This document shows, piece by piece, positions 11,160-21,975 of a stretch of 64,000 nt of DNA. Source of the DNA: Heterotrichella gracilis (Eukaryota > Sar > Xanthophyceae > Tribonematales > Xanthonemataceae). The DNA lies in the NCBI GenBank assembly GCA_032358255.1, contig JAULBX010004444.1, positions 62,001 through 126,000 of the forward strand. The letters run 5' to 3'. A program made the position numbers and the translations under genes. A model generated the notes under the pieces. The model saw only the letters and a list, made by a program, of their open reading frames with translations. It searched no databases and was not told the origin of the DNA. Position 1 is the stretch's first letter, and every line of letters starts with the position of its first letter.

Positions 11160-13471
11160 CTACGCGTCTGCGCCCAGCTGGTCCGCCGGGAAGCCCAGCA
11201 GGTCGAAGTCCTCCTTGTAGTAGGTGTGCACGTTGCGCAGCGAGGCCTCGCGCGGGCCCTGGGTGGCGTTGAGGTAGGCGCGCGCGTAGTGGGTGGAGCG
11301 CTCCGTGTGCGTGTGCGAGGAGGCGGCGTTGTCGTGCGGGACCTGCGCCACCACGATGGGCGGCAGCTCCGGCGGCTTGCGCGCGTTGATCAGCGACAGC
11401 ACCTGCGTGCACACAGCCACCAAGCAGATTCTTACACGACTTTAATTGGATTTGCATCCTCAAAATGAATCTGTCTCATGACCATGGCTGGCGGCTTGGG
11501 CGAGTTGATCAGCGACTGGACCTGCGCGCACACAGCCAACAGGCACATTCAAAACATGCCTTTTTAGGGTTTTAGGGTTTAGGGTTTAGGGTTTGTTGGT
11601 GGGCAATTTCAAATGGCCCTGCGCCACCATGCTGGGGGGCAGCTCTGGCGGTTTGTGCGTATTCATCAGCAACAGGGCGTGCCCACACGCACCCACCATG
11701 CAAGATGTGATGATTAGATCTTGATAGTTGAATGGTCTGTACAATTGCCACCCCTTATTAACCCACCTCCCGAAAATCCTCGTCCAGGTTCTCTGTGCGA
11801 CCTATGTAGTCCACGGCAGGCAGCGCAGCCCCGTCCGCAAACACACACATGGCTTGGGGCTCCAGGTGCTCCAGCACCCACCCAAAGGGCTTCTTGCAGC
11901 ACCGCCTGCAAAGGTGTAGTTGAAGGGTTTAGGGTTTATTTTAGGGTTTCTTGTGGCAAACATCCATATGGCCTGGGGCTCCAGGTGCTCCAGCACCCAC
12001 CCAAAGGGCTTCTTGCAGCACCGCCTGCAGGATTTTGCTTAGGGTACCGTATTTAGGGTATGTAGGGTTGAAAGCGTGTGAATGTAGGGACAACACATGG
12101 TTGCAGTGGCGGTGGGTATGCGCGCAATCCCCAAAGGCTAGGGTGGGCATGCTCAACCCTAGGCTAGGATGTCAACCATAGTGTGGCAAGTGCCTTGGCT
12201 TTTTTACAAGGTTGCCAAGGCTCTTGGGATCTGTTCATTGAAGGACTTCTCCCCATGGGAGCTGCCTATACAGATATCAAATCATGCAACTTTTCATCAT
12301 TACCCTGTTGTCCTGCTACCCCAAACCCTAGGCCAGGGTTCCCTCACCTTCTTGACAAGCACATGGTTGCAAAGGCGCTGGGGATGCGCGCAAACTCCGG
12401 GAAGGGCTTTGCGCAGCTGGGTGCGATTGCGTGCTTCATGATGTGCTTGTAGGAGGAAACCGCGCGCGTGAAGGGGTTGCGCACAAACGTGAACACAAAG
12501 TAGGAGGACCAGGACCGCTCTACCTGCAACATTTTGATTTAGGGTTCAAATCTGGACTTATAGATGGCACTGAAGATCAATGGCTCTAGGTCTAGGGTCA
12601 AAGCGCACACCGCAAGTGCTGCCTCCATTGTGTGTCTGGCTTGTGCTGCCTCGATGCACATGTGCAAACTACCTTGCCCTCGCACTGCAGCCCATTGCAG
12701 CAGGAAGGGTAGTGGTCAAATGTTTAATGTTTCCTCACCTGGCTCAAATGTTTGATGTTTGCTTACCTGGCTCAAGCTGGTCAAATACTCCATGCACATG
12801 GGCTTGTCCTCGCAATGCGCGTTGCACCAGGCAGGGTCGTGGCGGCACACGCTAGGGTTTTCTCGGAACCCTAGGGTGTTGGAGATGGTGGTCCCGCCGA
12901 TCTTGGAGATCCGCACAAAGATGACCTTGTACCTGTGGTAGATTGGGGTATTTATAAGCAACCTTTTGATGCAGGTGGATGAACAGCCTGCTTTGCACAG
13001 GCGGCGCCAAGCAGTGATAAACTTCAGCACTGGGTACACCAATAGATGAACGAACCAAGTCCTGCTAATATAGGGTTTAGGGCCAAGTCAGCTGTACCTG
13101 TGGTCGATGTAGAAGTGGCAGGATGGCACCGGGGACTGCAGCTTGATCAGCGGGGTTGGCTGCAGTCCCCGCCGCTTGCTGAATTTTGCATGGATGCGCA
13201 CGATCCACTTGAACACATCGGGCGAGGACACATACTTTGGTATGCCGTAGCGGTCCGCATCCAGGTTGGTCATGTACCGCAGCAGCCTCTCCACGTTTTG
13301 GGGTGGGCCGTGTTTTTTCTGTGGGCCATGGAGGCGGGATGGCTGGGTGATCATGTCCACCACCTGGGCCTCGGTGATGCAGGAGGAAGGGTGGGGCTGG
13401 GACAGCAGCATTGCAGCGACGAGGGTCACAGCAGCACATAGCAGACCATGTGGATGGCTGCTCCTGCCCAT
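11160..13471 (-). CDS. Golgi-type carbohydrate sulfotransferase (Sulfotransfer_2-like)
   Basis: Five exons: 13471-13098, 12932-12767, 12523-12348, 11905-11767, 11402-11160; all phases match and give 365 residues. A hydrophobic N-terminal segment (about residues 9-25) suggests a type II Golgi anchor. The PAPS 5'-phosphosulfate loop is FVRISKIGGTT (residues 130-140). The 3'-phosphate motif is TFVRNPFTRAVSSY (192-205), with Arg195 and Ser203 as expected. Downstream are VDYIGRTENLDEDF and a C-terminal YYKEDFDLLGF, both typical of HNK-1/chondroitin/heparan-type sulfotransferases. The enzyme should move sulfate from PAPS to a glycan hydroxyl in the Golgi lumen; the acceptor cannot be told. Exon 2 has two tandem donors 28 bp apart (see findings). 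Introns are crowded with partial copies of exons 3, 4 and 5. Confidence 0.88.
11460..11545 (-). repeat. Ghost of sulfotransferase exon 5 start (copy 1)
   Basis: Minus strand reads CAG/VQSLINSPKPPAMVMRQ after an acceptor-like GTGTGCGCGCAG. This mirrors the functional acceptor and VLSLINARKPPELPP at 11402. Lies in intron 4. Confidence 0.8.
11562..11595 (-). repeat. Interstitial TTTAGGG telomeric motif
   Basis: About four TTTAGGG units on the plus strand inside intron 4 of the sulfotransferase. On the coding strand this reads as CCCTAAA. Confidence 0.9.
11610..11700 (-). repeat. Ghost of sulfotransferase exon 5 start (copy 2)
   Basis: Minus strand reads LLLMNTHKPPELPPSMVAQG, matching LSLINARKPPELPPIVVAQ of the real exon 5. 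Confidence 0.75.
11958..12031 (-). repeat. Near-identical ghost of sulfotransferase exon 4 5' half
   Basis: About 55 bp identical to 11850-11905, including the acceptor TGCAG and CCKKPFGWVLEHLEPQA, then abrupt divergence. The intact acceptor makes it a potential cryptic exon. Confidence 0.92.
12085..12140 (-). repeat. Ghost of sulfotransferase exon 3 3' end
   Basis: CACATGGTTGCA followed by GGTATGCGCGCAA resembles 12359-12400 of exon 3 (CACATGGTTGCAAAGGCGCT, then GGGATGCGCGCAA). Confidence 0.65.
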
Positions 13472-14660
13472 GGCTGTGTGGTGGTGTTAGCTGGATGGTG
13501 GGCTGGGCATGTCTCCTGCCTGTGGCATGTGCATGGCTACGTCTTGGTGTCTCCTGTGTTGGTGGCTTGACTTGCTGAATTGGGCAGCCTTGCCGTTCAG
13601 CCTTTTGGCTGCACTCTGGCCTTGCTATTGCAGCTGGCTCACATTGGCCATCACCAGCCGGTGTGGTGGCAGGGGTGGTGGTGGGTGGTTCCAGGAGTTG
13701 AATTGACAGAAGTTTACCACTTGGAAGACGGCAGAGTGACTGCCGGTGTACGTCACAGGCTGTGCTTGCTGGCTGCAGGGCGCTGTTTGGTATGTGCGCC
13801 TCTGTTGGCCCAGGCTGCTGCAGCTTGCTGCCCTTGGTCCAACAAGACACCCTGTAATGCAGGACATGCAGCAAGTCAGCGGCAAAACGCAAAGCAATAC
13901 AACATAAGTAGAAGTTTAAAAGGTCGTAAGGGAGTTGTGTGTCGACAAGGTGTCCACTGCTGATCAGGTGGTCCCACCTAGGGTTCATTCATATTGTGAC
14001 AGCTGTGTAGGGACACAAGGACACCAGTGCTATACCAGGGCAAACGATTAGTACTGCTGGCTAAGGTAGTAGTGTACCAGCTTACATAGGTCACATGGGA
14101 AGACATACAGAGCAAAGGCCTGGTTGCATGCAACAGCTGCAGGTGTGACGATGCATGCTAGCCACGGAGCTCGGATAACAAGACGTTGGGCTACATGGAA
14201 GTATGAGAGCGTTACTAACCTTCAAACAATGACGTTGGCGAAGCGTTATTGCAACGAGTGCTCTCCTCAGGTATTGGTTCGACGTTTTCGAGTGGGGATG
14301 CGTGGTGAGAAAGACAGGGGCAATTACAAAGACGGCAATGTGCTAGTCCGAACGAACACACACTTCGTTTGTCCCTGGCTGCATCAAGAGTTGATGAAGG
14401 ACTCAGTAGAAATGGGACTGGAAGAGTTGATTAAGGAAAAAGAACAACCTTTCTGGCATCTACACATTTCCCGCCAAATTTTGACTGTTTTGTTCGGACC
14501 GACACAAAACGGTGGCCATCAAACATCATAGAATAGAAGGCAGAAACCGAATAACAACAACACTGCACTTTCTAGTTCTTTGTTGGGTACCGCAATCTGC
14601 TTTACGCAACGTGTGTGCTGCCCGCTTTGCTCCTCATTGGCCCACCCATCGGCACATGCA
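13472..14660. other. Divergent intergenic region, sulfotransferase / RPN1
   Basis: About 1.3 kb separates the two divergent start codons. A 303-codon minus frame starting at 13988 runs into the first sulfotransferase exon but in the wrong frame, so I do not call it. Nothing else supported. Confidence 0.5.
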
Positions 14661-14663
14661 TGC

Positions 14664-14670
14664 ATATAAA
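14664..14670 (+). promoter_or_regulatory. Putative TATA box of RPN1
   Basis: ATATAAA preceded by TGCATGC, about 110 bp upstream of the RPN1 ATG. Spacing fits a short 5' leader. Inferred from sequence only. Confidence 0.45.
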
Positions 14671-14777
14671 CCCCCAACAAAGCCCATCTTGATTTTGGCA
14701 GTTGGTTTTGACAGCCGCATGACGGACAACACGGCTTGGTAGAGTGTTTTGGTATTTGCGGTTGCACCGGTTGAGCC

Positions 14778-17700
14778 ATGGCGGGCGATCAGGACACCAG
14801 CAAGGCTGCAGAGCAAAAGGGTGACAAGGAGTTCGAGGCCATCATCGCCAAGAAAAACAAGAAGGATGACAAGAAGGAGACGGAGCTGTCCGATGAGGAC
14901 CTGGAGCTCAAAAACAACTTGGAGCTCATGGTGCAGCGGGTACAGGACAGCGACCCTGGCGTGCAGCTATTGGCCATCCAGTCCATCGGCAAGGAGATCA
15001 AGACTGCCACCACATCAATGACCTCCGTCCCCAAGCCCCTCAAGTTCCTGAGGGCCCACTACGCCACCCTCAAGTCTGCGTACGACACCGTGGCAGATGG
15101 GGCCAACAAGGCGGCCCTTGCAGAGGTGGTGTCAGTGATGGCCATGACCAATGCCAAGGAGGGGGAGCGAGACTGCCTGGGCTTCAGGCTCTTGGGGCCC
15201 AGGAACAACGTGGGCGACTGGGGCCACGAGTACGTGCGGCACCTGGCGGGGGAGATCGGCACGGAGTTCCAGGATCGCAGGTCAAAGGACGAGGATGTGG
15301 CTGAGCTTTTGGACCTGGTGGCCCAGATTGTGCCCTACCACATGTCACACAATGCCGAGCCAGAAGCTGTGGACTTGCTACTGGAGACCGAGCAGCTGGA
15401 GGTGCTGCCACAGCACGTGGATGAGAAGAACTACGCCAGGACCTGCCTCTACTTGCTAAGCTGCTGCAGCTACCTGGCTGAGCCCGATGACATGGCGGTC
15501 CTCCAGGCAGCCTACGTCATCTACATGAAGGTGGACAAGTACACCGATGCTCTCCGCGTGGCCCTGCACATGAACAACCGCGACCTGGTGGAGTCAACCT
15601 TTGTGGCCTGCTCCGACCCCCTGGAGAAACAGCAGCTGTGCTACCTCTTGGGGCGCCATGGCACCACCCTCAATTTGGAAGATGGCCCAGCTGCTGTAGA
15701 GGACGAGGAGCTCCGGGAGAAGCTGCGCCAGATCATCAGCAACAGCCACCTCAGCGCAAACTACCTCAGCTTGGCGCGCGATTTGGATGTGATGGAGGCC
15801 AAGATGCCGGAGGAGGTGTACAAGTCCCACCTGGTGGATGGCAGGGCGCCCACGGGTGCTGCGGTGGACTCGGCCCGGCAAAACCTTGCGGCCTCCTTCG
15901 TCAATGCGTTTGTCAACGCAGGTAGGGGAAGGCCTGGCTTGGTAGGGGAATAGTAGACAGCAGGGCAATGATGTCTTGCAGTTGTCAGCTCGTGAATTGA
16001 TGGCGAAAGGAATTGCATTGCCCTCCTGTCCATATGTATGTGGTATTTGGATCAGGGTGACATACTTGACCATTGCGCCATTCAATGATAGTTAGTATAG
16101 TTACAGAAGAAAATAAAACTGTTGACTCGTATGTGTGTCGTGCAGGGTTTGGGAACGACAAGATGGTGACCAGCAGCCCCGGGGACGAGTCCGAGGTGCA
16201 CTGGATTTTCAAAAACAAGGACCATGGCAAGCTCTCAGCCACCGCCAGCCTGGGCATGGTGCTCCTGTGGGACGTGGAGGGGGGTCTGCCCCAGATCGAC
16301 AAGTACCTGTACAGTACCGACAGCTTTGTGGTGGCGGGGGCGCTGCTGGCGGTGGGTCTGGTCAACTGCGGGGTGCAGGACGAGTGCGACCCCGCGTACG
16401 CGCTGCTGTACGACTCGGTCTCCAAGGAAGGTGGGTTTTTGGGTTTTTGGGGTTAGGGTTTTGGGGTTAAGGGTTAGGGTGCCTACGCGCTCTGTATGAC
16501 TTGGTCTCTAAGCAATTCCTTGTAGTGGAGCTGCTGTGTACCACCAGTGCGCACGCGAGGGTTGTCAGAAGCCACACATTCTCACCTTCCTTTCCCCTTG
16601 CTTCAGACATCAACGTGCGCACGGGGGCCATCCTGGGCCTGGGCCTCGCCTACGCGGGCACCCAGAAGGAGGAGGTGCAGGAGCTGCTGGTGCCCCTGGT
16701 GGTTGATGCAGACACCCCCATGGAGGTGCTGGGGGCGGCAGCGCTGGCGCTGGGCCTGGTGTTTGTGGGCTCCTGCCAAACGGACTGCGTGGAGGCGCTG
16801 CTGCAGGTAGGCTGACGATGAAAAACCCTAGAAAACCCTACATATAACCGAAATTATCAAACCTTAATATCTTAAATATGGAGGTGCTGGGATTGGTTGG
16901 CGCTTGCCTTTGAGCTTGTGTTTGCGAGTGCCTGACTGCGAGGAGACGCTGCTGAGGTAGGGTCTAAAACCCTCAAATAATGCAAAATCATCAAATGCTG
17001 CATAAGGACCATTTTGAATACGTTGTTGCTGGGTATGGCTTGAAGTGATGTTAGTGCAGTACTTTGGGTAATTGCCAGATCAAACACAACCCCCTCCCTC
17101 CCCTCCCCCCAGGCCCTGATGATGCGCTCCGACATTGAGCTGTCTGACTTCCATGCCAAGTTTGTGTGCCTGGGGCTGGCGCTGCTGTTCCTGGGCAAGC
17201 AGGACGCGGTGGAGGCAACCCTCGAGGTAAACCCTAAACCCTTAACCTTGTCCACAGCACGGTGCATTGCATGTCTGGGCCTGGCGCTGCTGTTCCTGGG
17301 CAAGCAGGGTTGGGGGAGGCAACCCTCGAGGTAAACCATAAACCCTAATTTGCAAAGGTTAAGCACCAAATCTGAAGCTGCAGCATAATGCATTCCATAA
17401 CCTTACCGTGCGTGGTGGTGCTACCCCTTTTCCATTCGCAGCCACCTACATGCAAGCTGCATACGGCCTGGTGAACATGCATGTGACAGTATGGTGAAAA
17501 GCCCACATCCACTCACACACCGCGTTCTGTCATCATCACCCCCTCGTTCAACCACCCACACCCACCCCATCCGCTCACCCACCTCCCACCCATTCCGCCA
17601 CCACCCTCAGGTGACCAAGACGCTGAGCGAGCTTACTATTAGCTTACAATTATAAAATGCTGAGCGAGTTTTATAATAAGATATTATATTAAAGTGACCC

Positions 17701-20553
17701 CACGTTCCACTTACAGGTGACCAAGACGCTGAGCGAGCGCATCAGCCTGTTTGCCCAGGCGCTGCTGGACGCGTGCGCATACGCAGGCACAGGGGATGTG
17801 CTCAAGGTGCAGGGCCTGCTGGCAATGTGTGGGGAGCATTTGGAAGCTGACGAGGGCAGCGCGTGGAAGGTGGGTGGGTGGGCAATTTGATGGGGTGGGG
17901 GGTGGAGTGGTGGGGTGGGTAATCGGGGATCTGGGATGCGGTCAAGGTGGGGGGGTTGTTGGCAATGTGCAGGGAGCATTAGAGGTGGATGGGGGCAGCG
18001 TGTGGAAGGTGGGTGGGTGGGTGTGGGGATGAAGCAGGGGGGGCTGTGGGTTGGGGCTTTAAAAGGCGAATGCAAAGTTTCGGTGGTCATTTGTGGGTAG
18101 GGCATTGAAGCAGGGGCGGCTACATGCATGCAAAGGGAGGCGCCTGGGATTGATCTGGTGGGGACCGGGGATGATCAGCAGGATCGAGATGAGGTTGAGG
18201 AACTCGTTGGGTGCGTAGGTGGTGGGGTGCTCGATCTTGCAGGTGCACAGCTGCAATGCAGATACTCACCTGCACCAGGGAACTGCATAACATGGAAAAT
18301 GATCACGTACTTACCGCCTTCCCCTCCCCCGCAGTCCTCCCACCAGAGCGCGGCAGTGCTTGGCCTGGCCCTGGTTGGCATGGCTGAGGACCTGGGGTCT
18401 GACATGGCGCAGCGCACGCTGGAGCACCTGCTGCAGTATGGGGACCCACCTGTCAGGTGGGTGCAGGGAATTTTAGGGTTTTGAGATGTCCCACGTTTGT
18501 TCCAGGAATTGTGGCATGGCAATACCTCCCCGCCACCATTTTCAAAAGAGGATTTGTCATACCACCATGACGTCCCCTTTCTTAACAGAACAGAATCATT
18601 GACTGGTGTCCGCTGCAGCAACTGCCTGCCATAGGCAACTCCAGGGATGGACAGATTCCCCTTTCACCGATTTGCTTCAACGAATCTCCTCTTGTTCACC
18701 CCTGCCCCCATCCCTATTCACAGGCGTGCCATCCCCCTTGCCATTGCCCTCCTTAACGCCAGCAACCCCAGCATCCAGCCCATGGATACCCTATCCAGGC
18801 TCAGCCACGACTCGGACCAGGATGTGGCGCAATCGGCTGTGCTGTCGCTGGGCATTCTGGGGGCAGGTGCGCAAAACTCTGAAACCCTCATTGCTTAGGC
18901 CAGGCCGGTGGGGTGCCCATGTATGGAGTGTGCCCAAAAGACGTTCCTGACAGCTGAAGCCCTAGATTAGTAAACACCATCAACGCTTGCCTCAAGCATG
19001 TATTAGCAGCAAATTGCATTATAAGCATTTAAGATCAAGGAATTTACGTGAATTGGATCATCCAGGTGGGTCATCCAGACACCAACAACACCCGTCTTGC
19101 TGTGTGGCGCCTTGCCTCCTACTACTACAAGGAACAGAAAGGTTATGAACACATTGATATTTTGAGTAATGAATAGAAGGAAACCGTGTTATTTAGGCAC
19201 CAACGACGCGCGCCTGGATGGCCTGCTGCGCGGCCTTGCCTCCTACTATAGTGAGGAGCAGAGAAGGTCATGATAACATTTCGGTTAGAATATAATGTAA
19301 TAAGTGAATGTGCTGTGTTTCCCAGGCACCAACAACGCGCGTCTGGCTGGCCTGCTGCGCGGCCTTGCCTCCTACTATTACAAGGAGCCCTCGCTGCTGT
19401 TCCTGGTGCGGGTGGCGCAGGGCCTGGGGCACGCCGGCAAGGGGCTGCTGGCCATCAACCCCTACCATACAGACAGGCAGCTGCTGTCAGGTGAGGAGGG
19501 TGTGGTTTGGTGGGTGGTGGAGTGGGGGTCAATGGTGTCTCGAGCCTTAACCAAAAGGTGTCTTTCTAAAAGAGGCGCCCTGTGCCTGCGCACTCTGTGC
19601 CTGCGAACATGATCTCCACACTGAGCATGCTCACTGCAGCGCTGGATGTGAAACCCTTACCAAAACTCTAATAAAACCTTATATACAACTGAATAAACCC
19701 TAATCAAACCCTAACCACCCGCAGGCGTGTCTTTGGCGGGCATCCTGTGCGTGCTCACCGCAGCGCTGGACATGAAATCCACCATTGCGGGCAAGTACCA
19801 CCACCTGCTGTTCCTGCTTGCACCCGCGATGCGCCCGCGCATGCTGATGACTGTGGGCGAGGATGGCAAGATGCTGCCGGTGCCTGTGCGCGTGGGGCAG
19901 GCGGTGGATGTGGTGGCGCAGGCCGGCAGGCCGAAGACGGTCACAGGTGGGTTAAGAGTTTACGGTTTTGGTTCAGGGTTGCACGTGGGTGTGGTGTGGG
20001 TAGATGGGGTCATTTAGGTTCAGGCGCGCAGGTCCAAGGCGTTGGCAGGTGGGTGGGTGGATGGACGGTGGGTTGTTTGGTATCAAGGGAGGACGGCAAG
20101 ATGTTGCTCGTGCATGTGCGGGTGGGGCAGGCGGTGGATGTGGTGGCGCAGGCGGGCAGGCCAAAGACAGTCACAGGTGGGTGGGCATGGGTGGGATGTT
20201 TGGGTTTGTGGGTGCTTATTGGCTTTGCAGGCATATTGCAACAGTGCATATTGGGTTTTCTGAGTGGTTGTTTCCTGAGCCATTGCCCCCCCTTCCACCC
20301 TCGAGTGCCGATTTCCTCCACCCCTCCCTTGCTCAAGGCTCTGAAATATTGCTCCCCCCTTCACCTGCACCAGCCAATTGACTTTCCCTCTCACTCTCGT
20401 GCTCCAGGCTTCCAGACGCACACCACGCCGGTCCTGCTGAGCTATGGAGAGCGCGCAGAGCTTGGCACAGAAAAGTACCTGCCACTCACTAACATACTGG
20501 AGGGGGTGGTCATTCTGAAGAAGAACCCCGCGTATGTGGACATTCCAGAGTGA
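14778..20553 (+). CDS. RPN1: 26S proteasome regulatory subunit RPN1 (PSMD2/S2)
   Basis: Largest scaffold of the 19S base; it binds ubiquitin receptors, shuttle factors and Ubp6/USP14. Ten exons with matching phases: 14778-15921, 16146-16430, 16607-16806, 17113-17226, 17717-17869, 18335-18456, 18724-18866, 19326-19490, 19725-19946, 20408-20553. The product is 897 residues, close to the family's usual ~890. The N-terminus has the Lys/Asp-rich [20 protein letters not shown] followed by [14 protein letters not shown]. Proteasome/cyclosome repeats include [10 protein letters not shown] (about 486-495), [10 protein letters not shown] and [13 protein letters not shown]. The end ([18 protein letters not shown]) matches plant RPN1. 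Start: GCCATGGCG. Nearly every internal exon has one or two ghost copies in the adjacent intron. Confidence 0.97.
16877..16965 (+). repeat. Ghost of RPN1 exon 3 3' end
   Basis: ATGGAGGTGCTGGGATTGG through GAGACGCTGCTGAGGTAGG parallels the last ~90 bp of exon 3 plus its donor (ATGGAGGTGCTGGGGGCGG to GAGGCGCTGCTGCAGGTAGG). Confidence 0.9.
17262..17334 (+). repeat. Ghost of RPN1 exon 4 3' end with donor
   Basis: CTGGCGCTGCTGTTCCTGGG then CAAGCAGG and GGCAACCCTCGAG/GTAAAC repeat the end of exon 4 (17176-17232), about 90 bp downstream, with only the middle degraded. Confidence 0.95.
17608..17668 (+). repeat. Ghost of RPN1 exon 5 5' end with acceptor
   Basis: CAG/GTGACCAAGACGCTGAGCGA at 17609-17629 is identical to the exon 5 acceptor and start (17714-17736). 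A smaller piece (TGCTGAGCGAG) follows. Confidence 0.93.
17935..18020 (+). repeat. Ghost of RPN1 exon 5 3' end with donor
   Basis: TTGGCAATGTGCAGGGAGCA through GGCAGCGTGTGGAAGGTGGG repeats the end of exon 5 (TGGCAATGTGTGGGGAGCAT to GGCAGCGCGTGGAAGGTGGG). Confidence 0.93.
19062..19140 (+). repeat. Ghost of RPN1 exon 8 5' half (copy 1)
   Basis: ACACCAACAACACCCGTCTT and CGCCTTGCCTCCTACTACTA mirror 19326-19385 ([20 protein letters not shown]). Confidence 0.92.
19195..19272 (+). repeat. Ghost of RPN1 exon 8 5' half (copy 2) with acceptor
   Basis: TTTAG/GCACCAACGACGCGCG through GGCCTTGCCTCCTACTATAG mirrors exon 8 again. Two copies plus the real exon are spaced about 130 bp apart. Confidence 0.93.
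19618..19658 (+). repeat. Ghost of RPN1 exon 9 5' part
   Basis: CTCACTGCAGCGCTGGATGT resembles CTCACCGCAGCGCTGGACAT of exon 9. Confidence 0.75.
20084..20182 (+). repeat. Ghost of RPN1 exon 9 3' end with donor
   Basis: Repeats the last ~90 bp of exon 9 plus GTGGGT (GACGGCAAGATGTTGCTCGT .. ACAGTCACAG/GTGGGT). Its translation, [20 protein letters not shown], stays open. Roughly nine bases in ten agree by eye. Confidence 0.95.
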
Positions 20554-21560
20554 AGGTGTTCAAATCCCAGTGGCTGATGATGGGGGGGAGGGGAGTATTT
20601 CCCGCGCACCTCGGGAAAGGAATGACGCCCATGTGGGTATCTTCAAGCATATATGGGGTTGGGAGCGTATCCTTTCTTGTTTGGAAGGATGTTGCAAACA
20701 TTGAGGCGGGGATGGCGCCGGGGTTGGCATAAGAGGAGATGGCAGCATCTGTCACGGGGGACAATGTGGCTTGATACAACCCGGATTAGGTTTTTTACCT
20801 GGCGTTTCTTGAGCCGAAATGCAGGATTTCATGTAGCAGTTGTCTTGGGACCACAGGGGTCGTGCTGGCCAGGCATGTTGGAAATTGCTGTGGGTTGGGA
20901 CACGGGGGCAGCATCAAACTTGGCATGGCATGCAAGGATGGGTGCATGGCGTTGTGTGGTGGAGATGCATGCACTCATGTGGCGCAGGCGCAGCTGGGTG
21001 TGGAAAATATGGCATTGGGGATGCTGTAGTGCATGGATTGGTTTGTTGGAGTCCTGGTCCCCTTTCTGACGAAGAATGCACTGCACTTTTCCTTTTTCGA
21101 CGCAGGATGCCCTGCCAGGGGCATGGCGTCACAACGCTGGGGGTTGGGCAGCTGCAACGCATGGCGAGGAAGCATGAGTAATTTGTACTTCCGTGCCGTG
21201 TAACAGCTTAGCCTACACTGTAGTTTGAAACTAAGCGCTATGGCATTGGTAACCGTTGTGACTCCATGGAGTGGCCAGATGTCCTATTGAAGAAAGATCG
21301 CAAAAAAGATCTGCAGAGCCCTGCTATTATCACCAAATTGGCTTCAAAGTGAAAAGAAAACAGATGTGAGTCACCATCGGGATCTGCACGTTCATAACAG
21401 TTGGTGAGCCTAAGAGTGCTCAAACTCAAAGAAGTAATCTCCAAATTGCAAATAAAATTGAACCTGTTGTACGAACTGCTGCCCATACAGACACGGTTGT
21501 TTTCTTCACACGCTGCCAGCTTGCCATCCCTTATAACTATAAGCTGAGCTCCTCACCAGA
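20554..21560 (+). other. RPN1 3' flank
   Basis: No gene supported. Contains a possible TGTAA poly(A) signal in CCGTGTAACAG near 21198, which would give a ~650-nt 3' UTR. The 138-codon frame beginning at 20653 has no domain. Confidence 0.4.
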
Positions 21561-21606
21561 ATTGTCTCATCAGCTGATTGAACCCGCAAACACTCCTCCG
21601 TGAGTG

Positions 21607-21649
21607 CGTATTACGTACAATATCCTGTAGGGGTATTGTACGTAATACG
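21607..21649. repeat. Perfect 16-bp-arm palindrome
   Basis: Arms CGTATTACGTACAATA and TATTGTACGTAATACG are exact inverted repeats separated by 11 bp. It lies between the RPN1 3' flank and the DUF3611 3' end. No T-run follows. It could be a cruciform site, a transposon footprint or a regulatory palindrome. Confidence 0.85.
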
Positions 21650-21975
21650 TATGACACAAAATCTCCTGCGACGTACGCCTTGCTGCCTAGGGCGCACCAC
21701 ATACACTGCACTTGCGGAACTTCACAAGCTCATCCCCGCACTGACCTACTTCTCGCTCCACTCCACCAGTTTGCAGGGAGCGCCTCTTGGCGCTGAGCCG
21801 AGCAGAGCTGCTTGAACCCACAACCAACTTTGAATGCCATCGAGGCTCGCAATCCAGCCTCATCAATGCAGCACAGTGCAGCAACAACCATCAATTGCTT
21901 TCCCCTGCTTCACCTTGGTAAACACCGCTAGAACCCCACCCTGGGACAGGGGGAATCTAGGATTCTCTAGGGTCT

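Noticed and set aside
13077-13988. 303-codon minus-strand open frame overlapping the sulfotransferase start
   Set aside because: It runs through exon 1 in the wrong frame. The +1 frame holds the signal anchor and joins exon 2 in phase, and this one has low-complexity composition.
14124-14531. 135-codon frame upstream of RPN1
   Set aside because: Mixed composition, no homologue recognised, and it lies in the promoter interval of RPN1.
19622-20182. Ghost segments as true alternative RPN1 exons
   Set aside because: Incoming phase or partner splice site does not match, and known RPN1 proteins align without extra segments. Kept as repeats.
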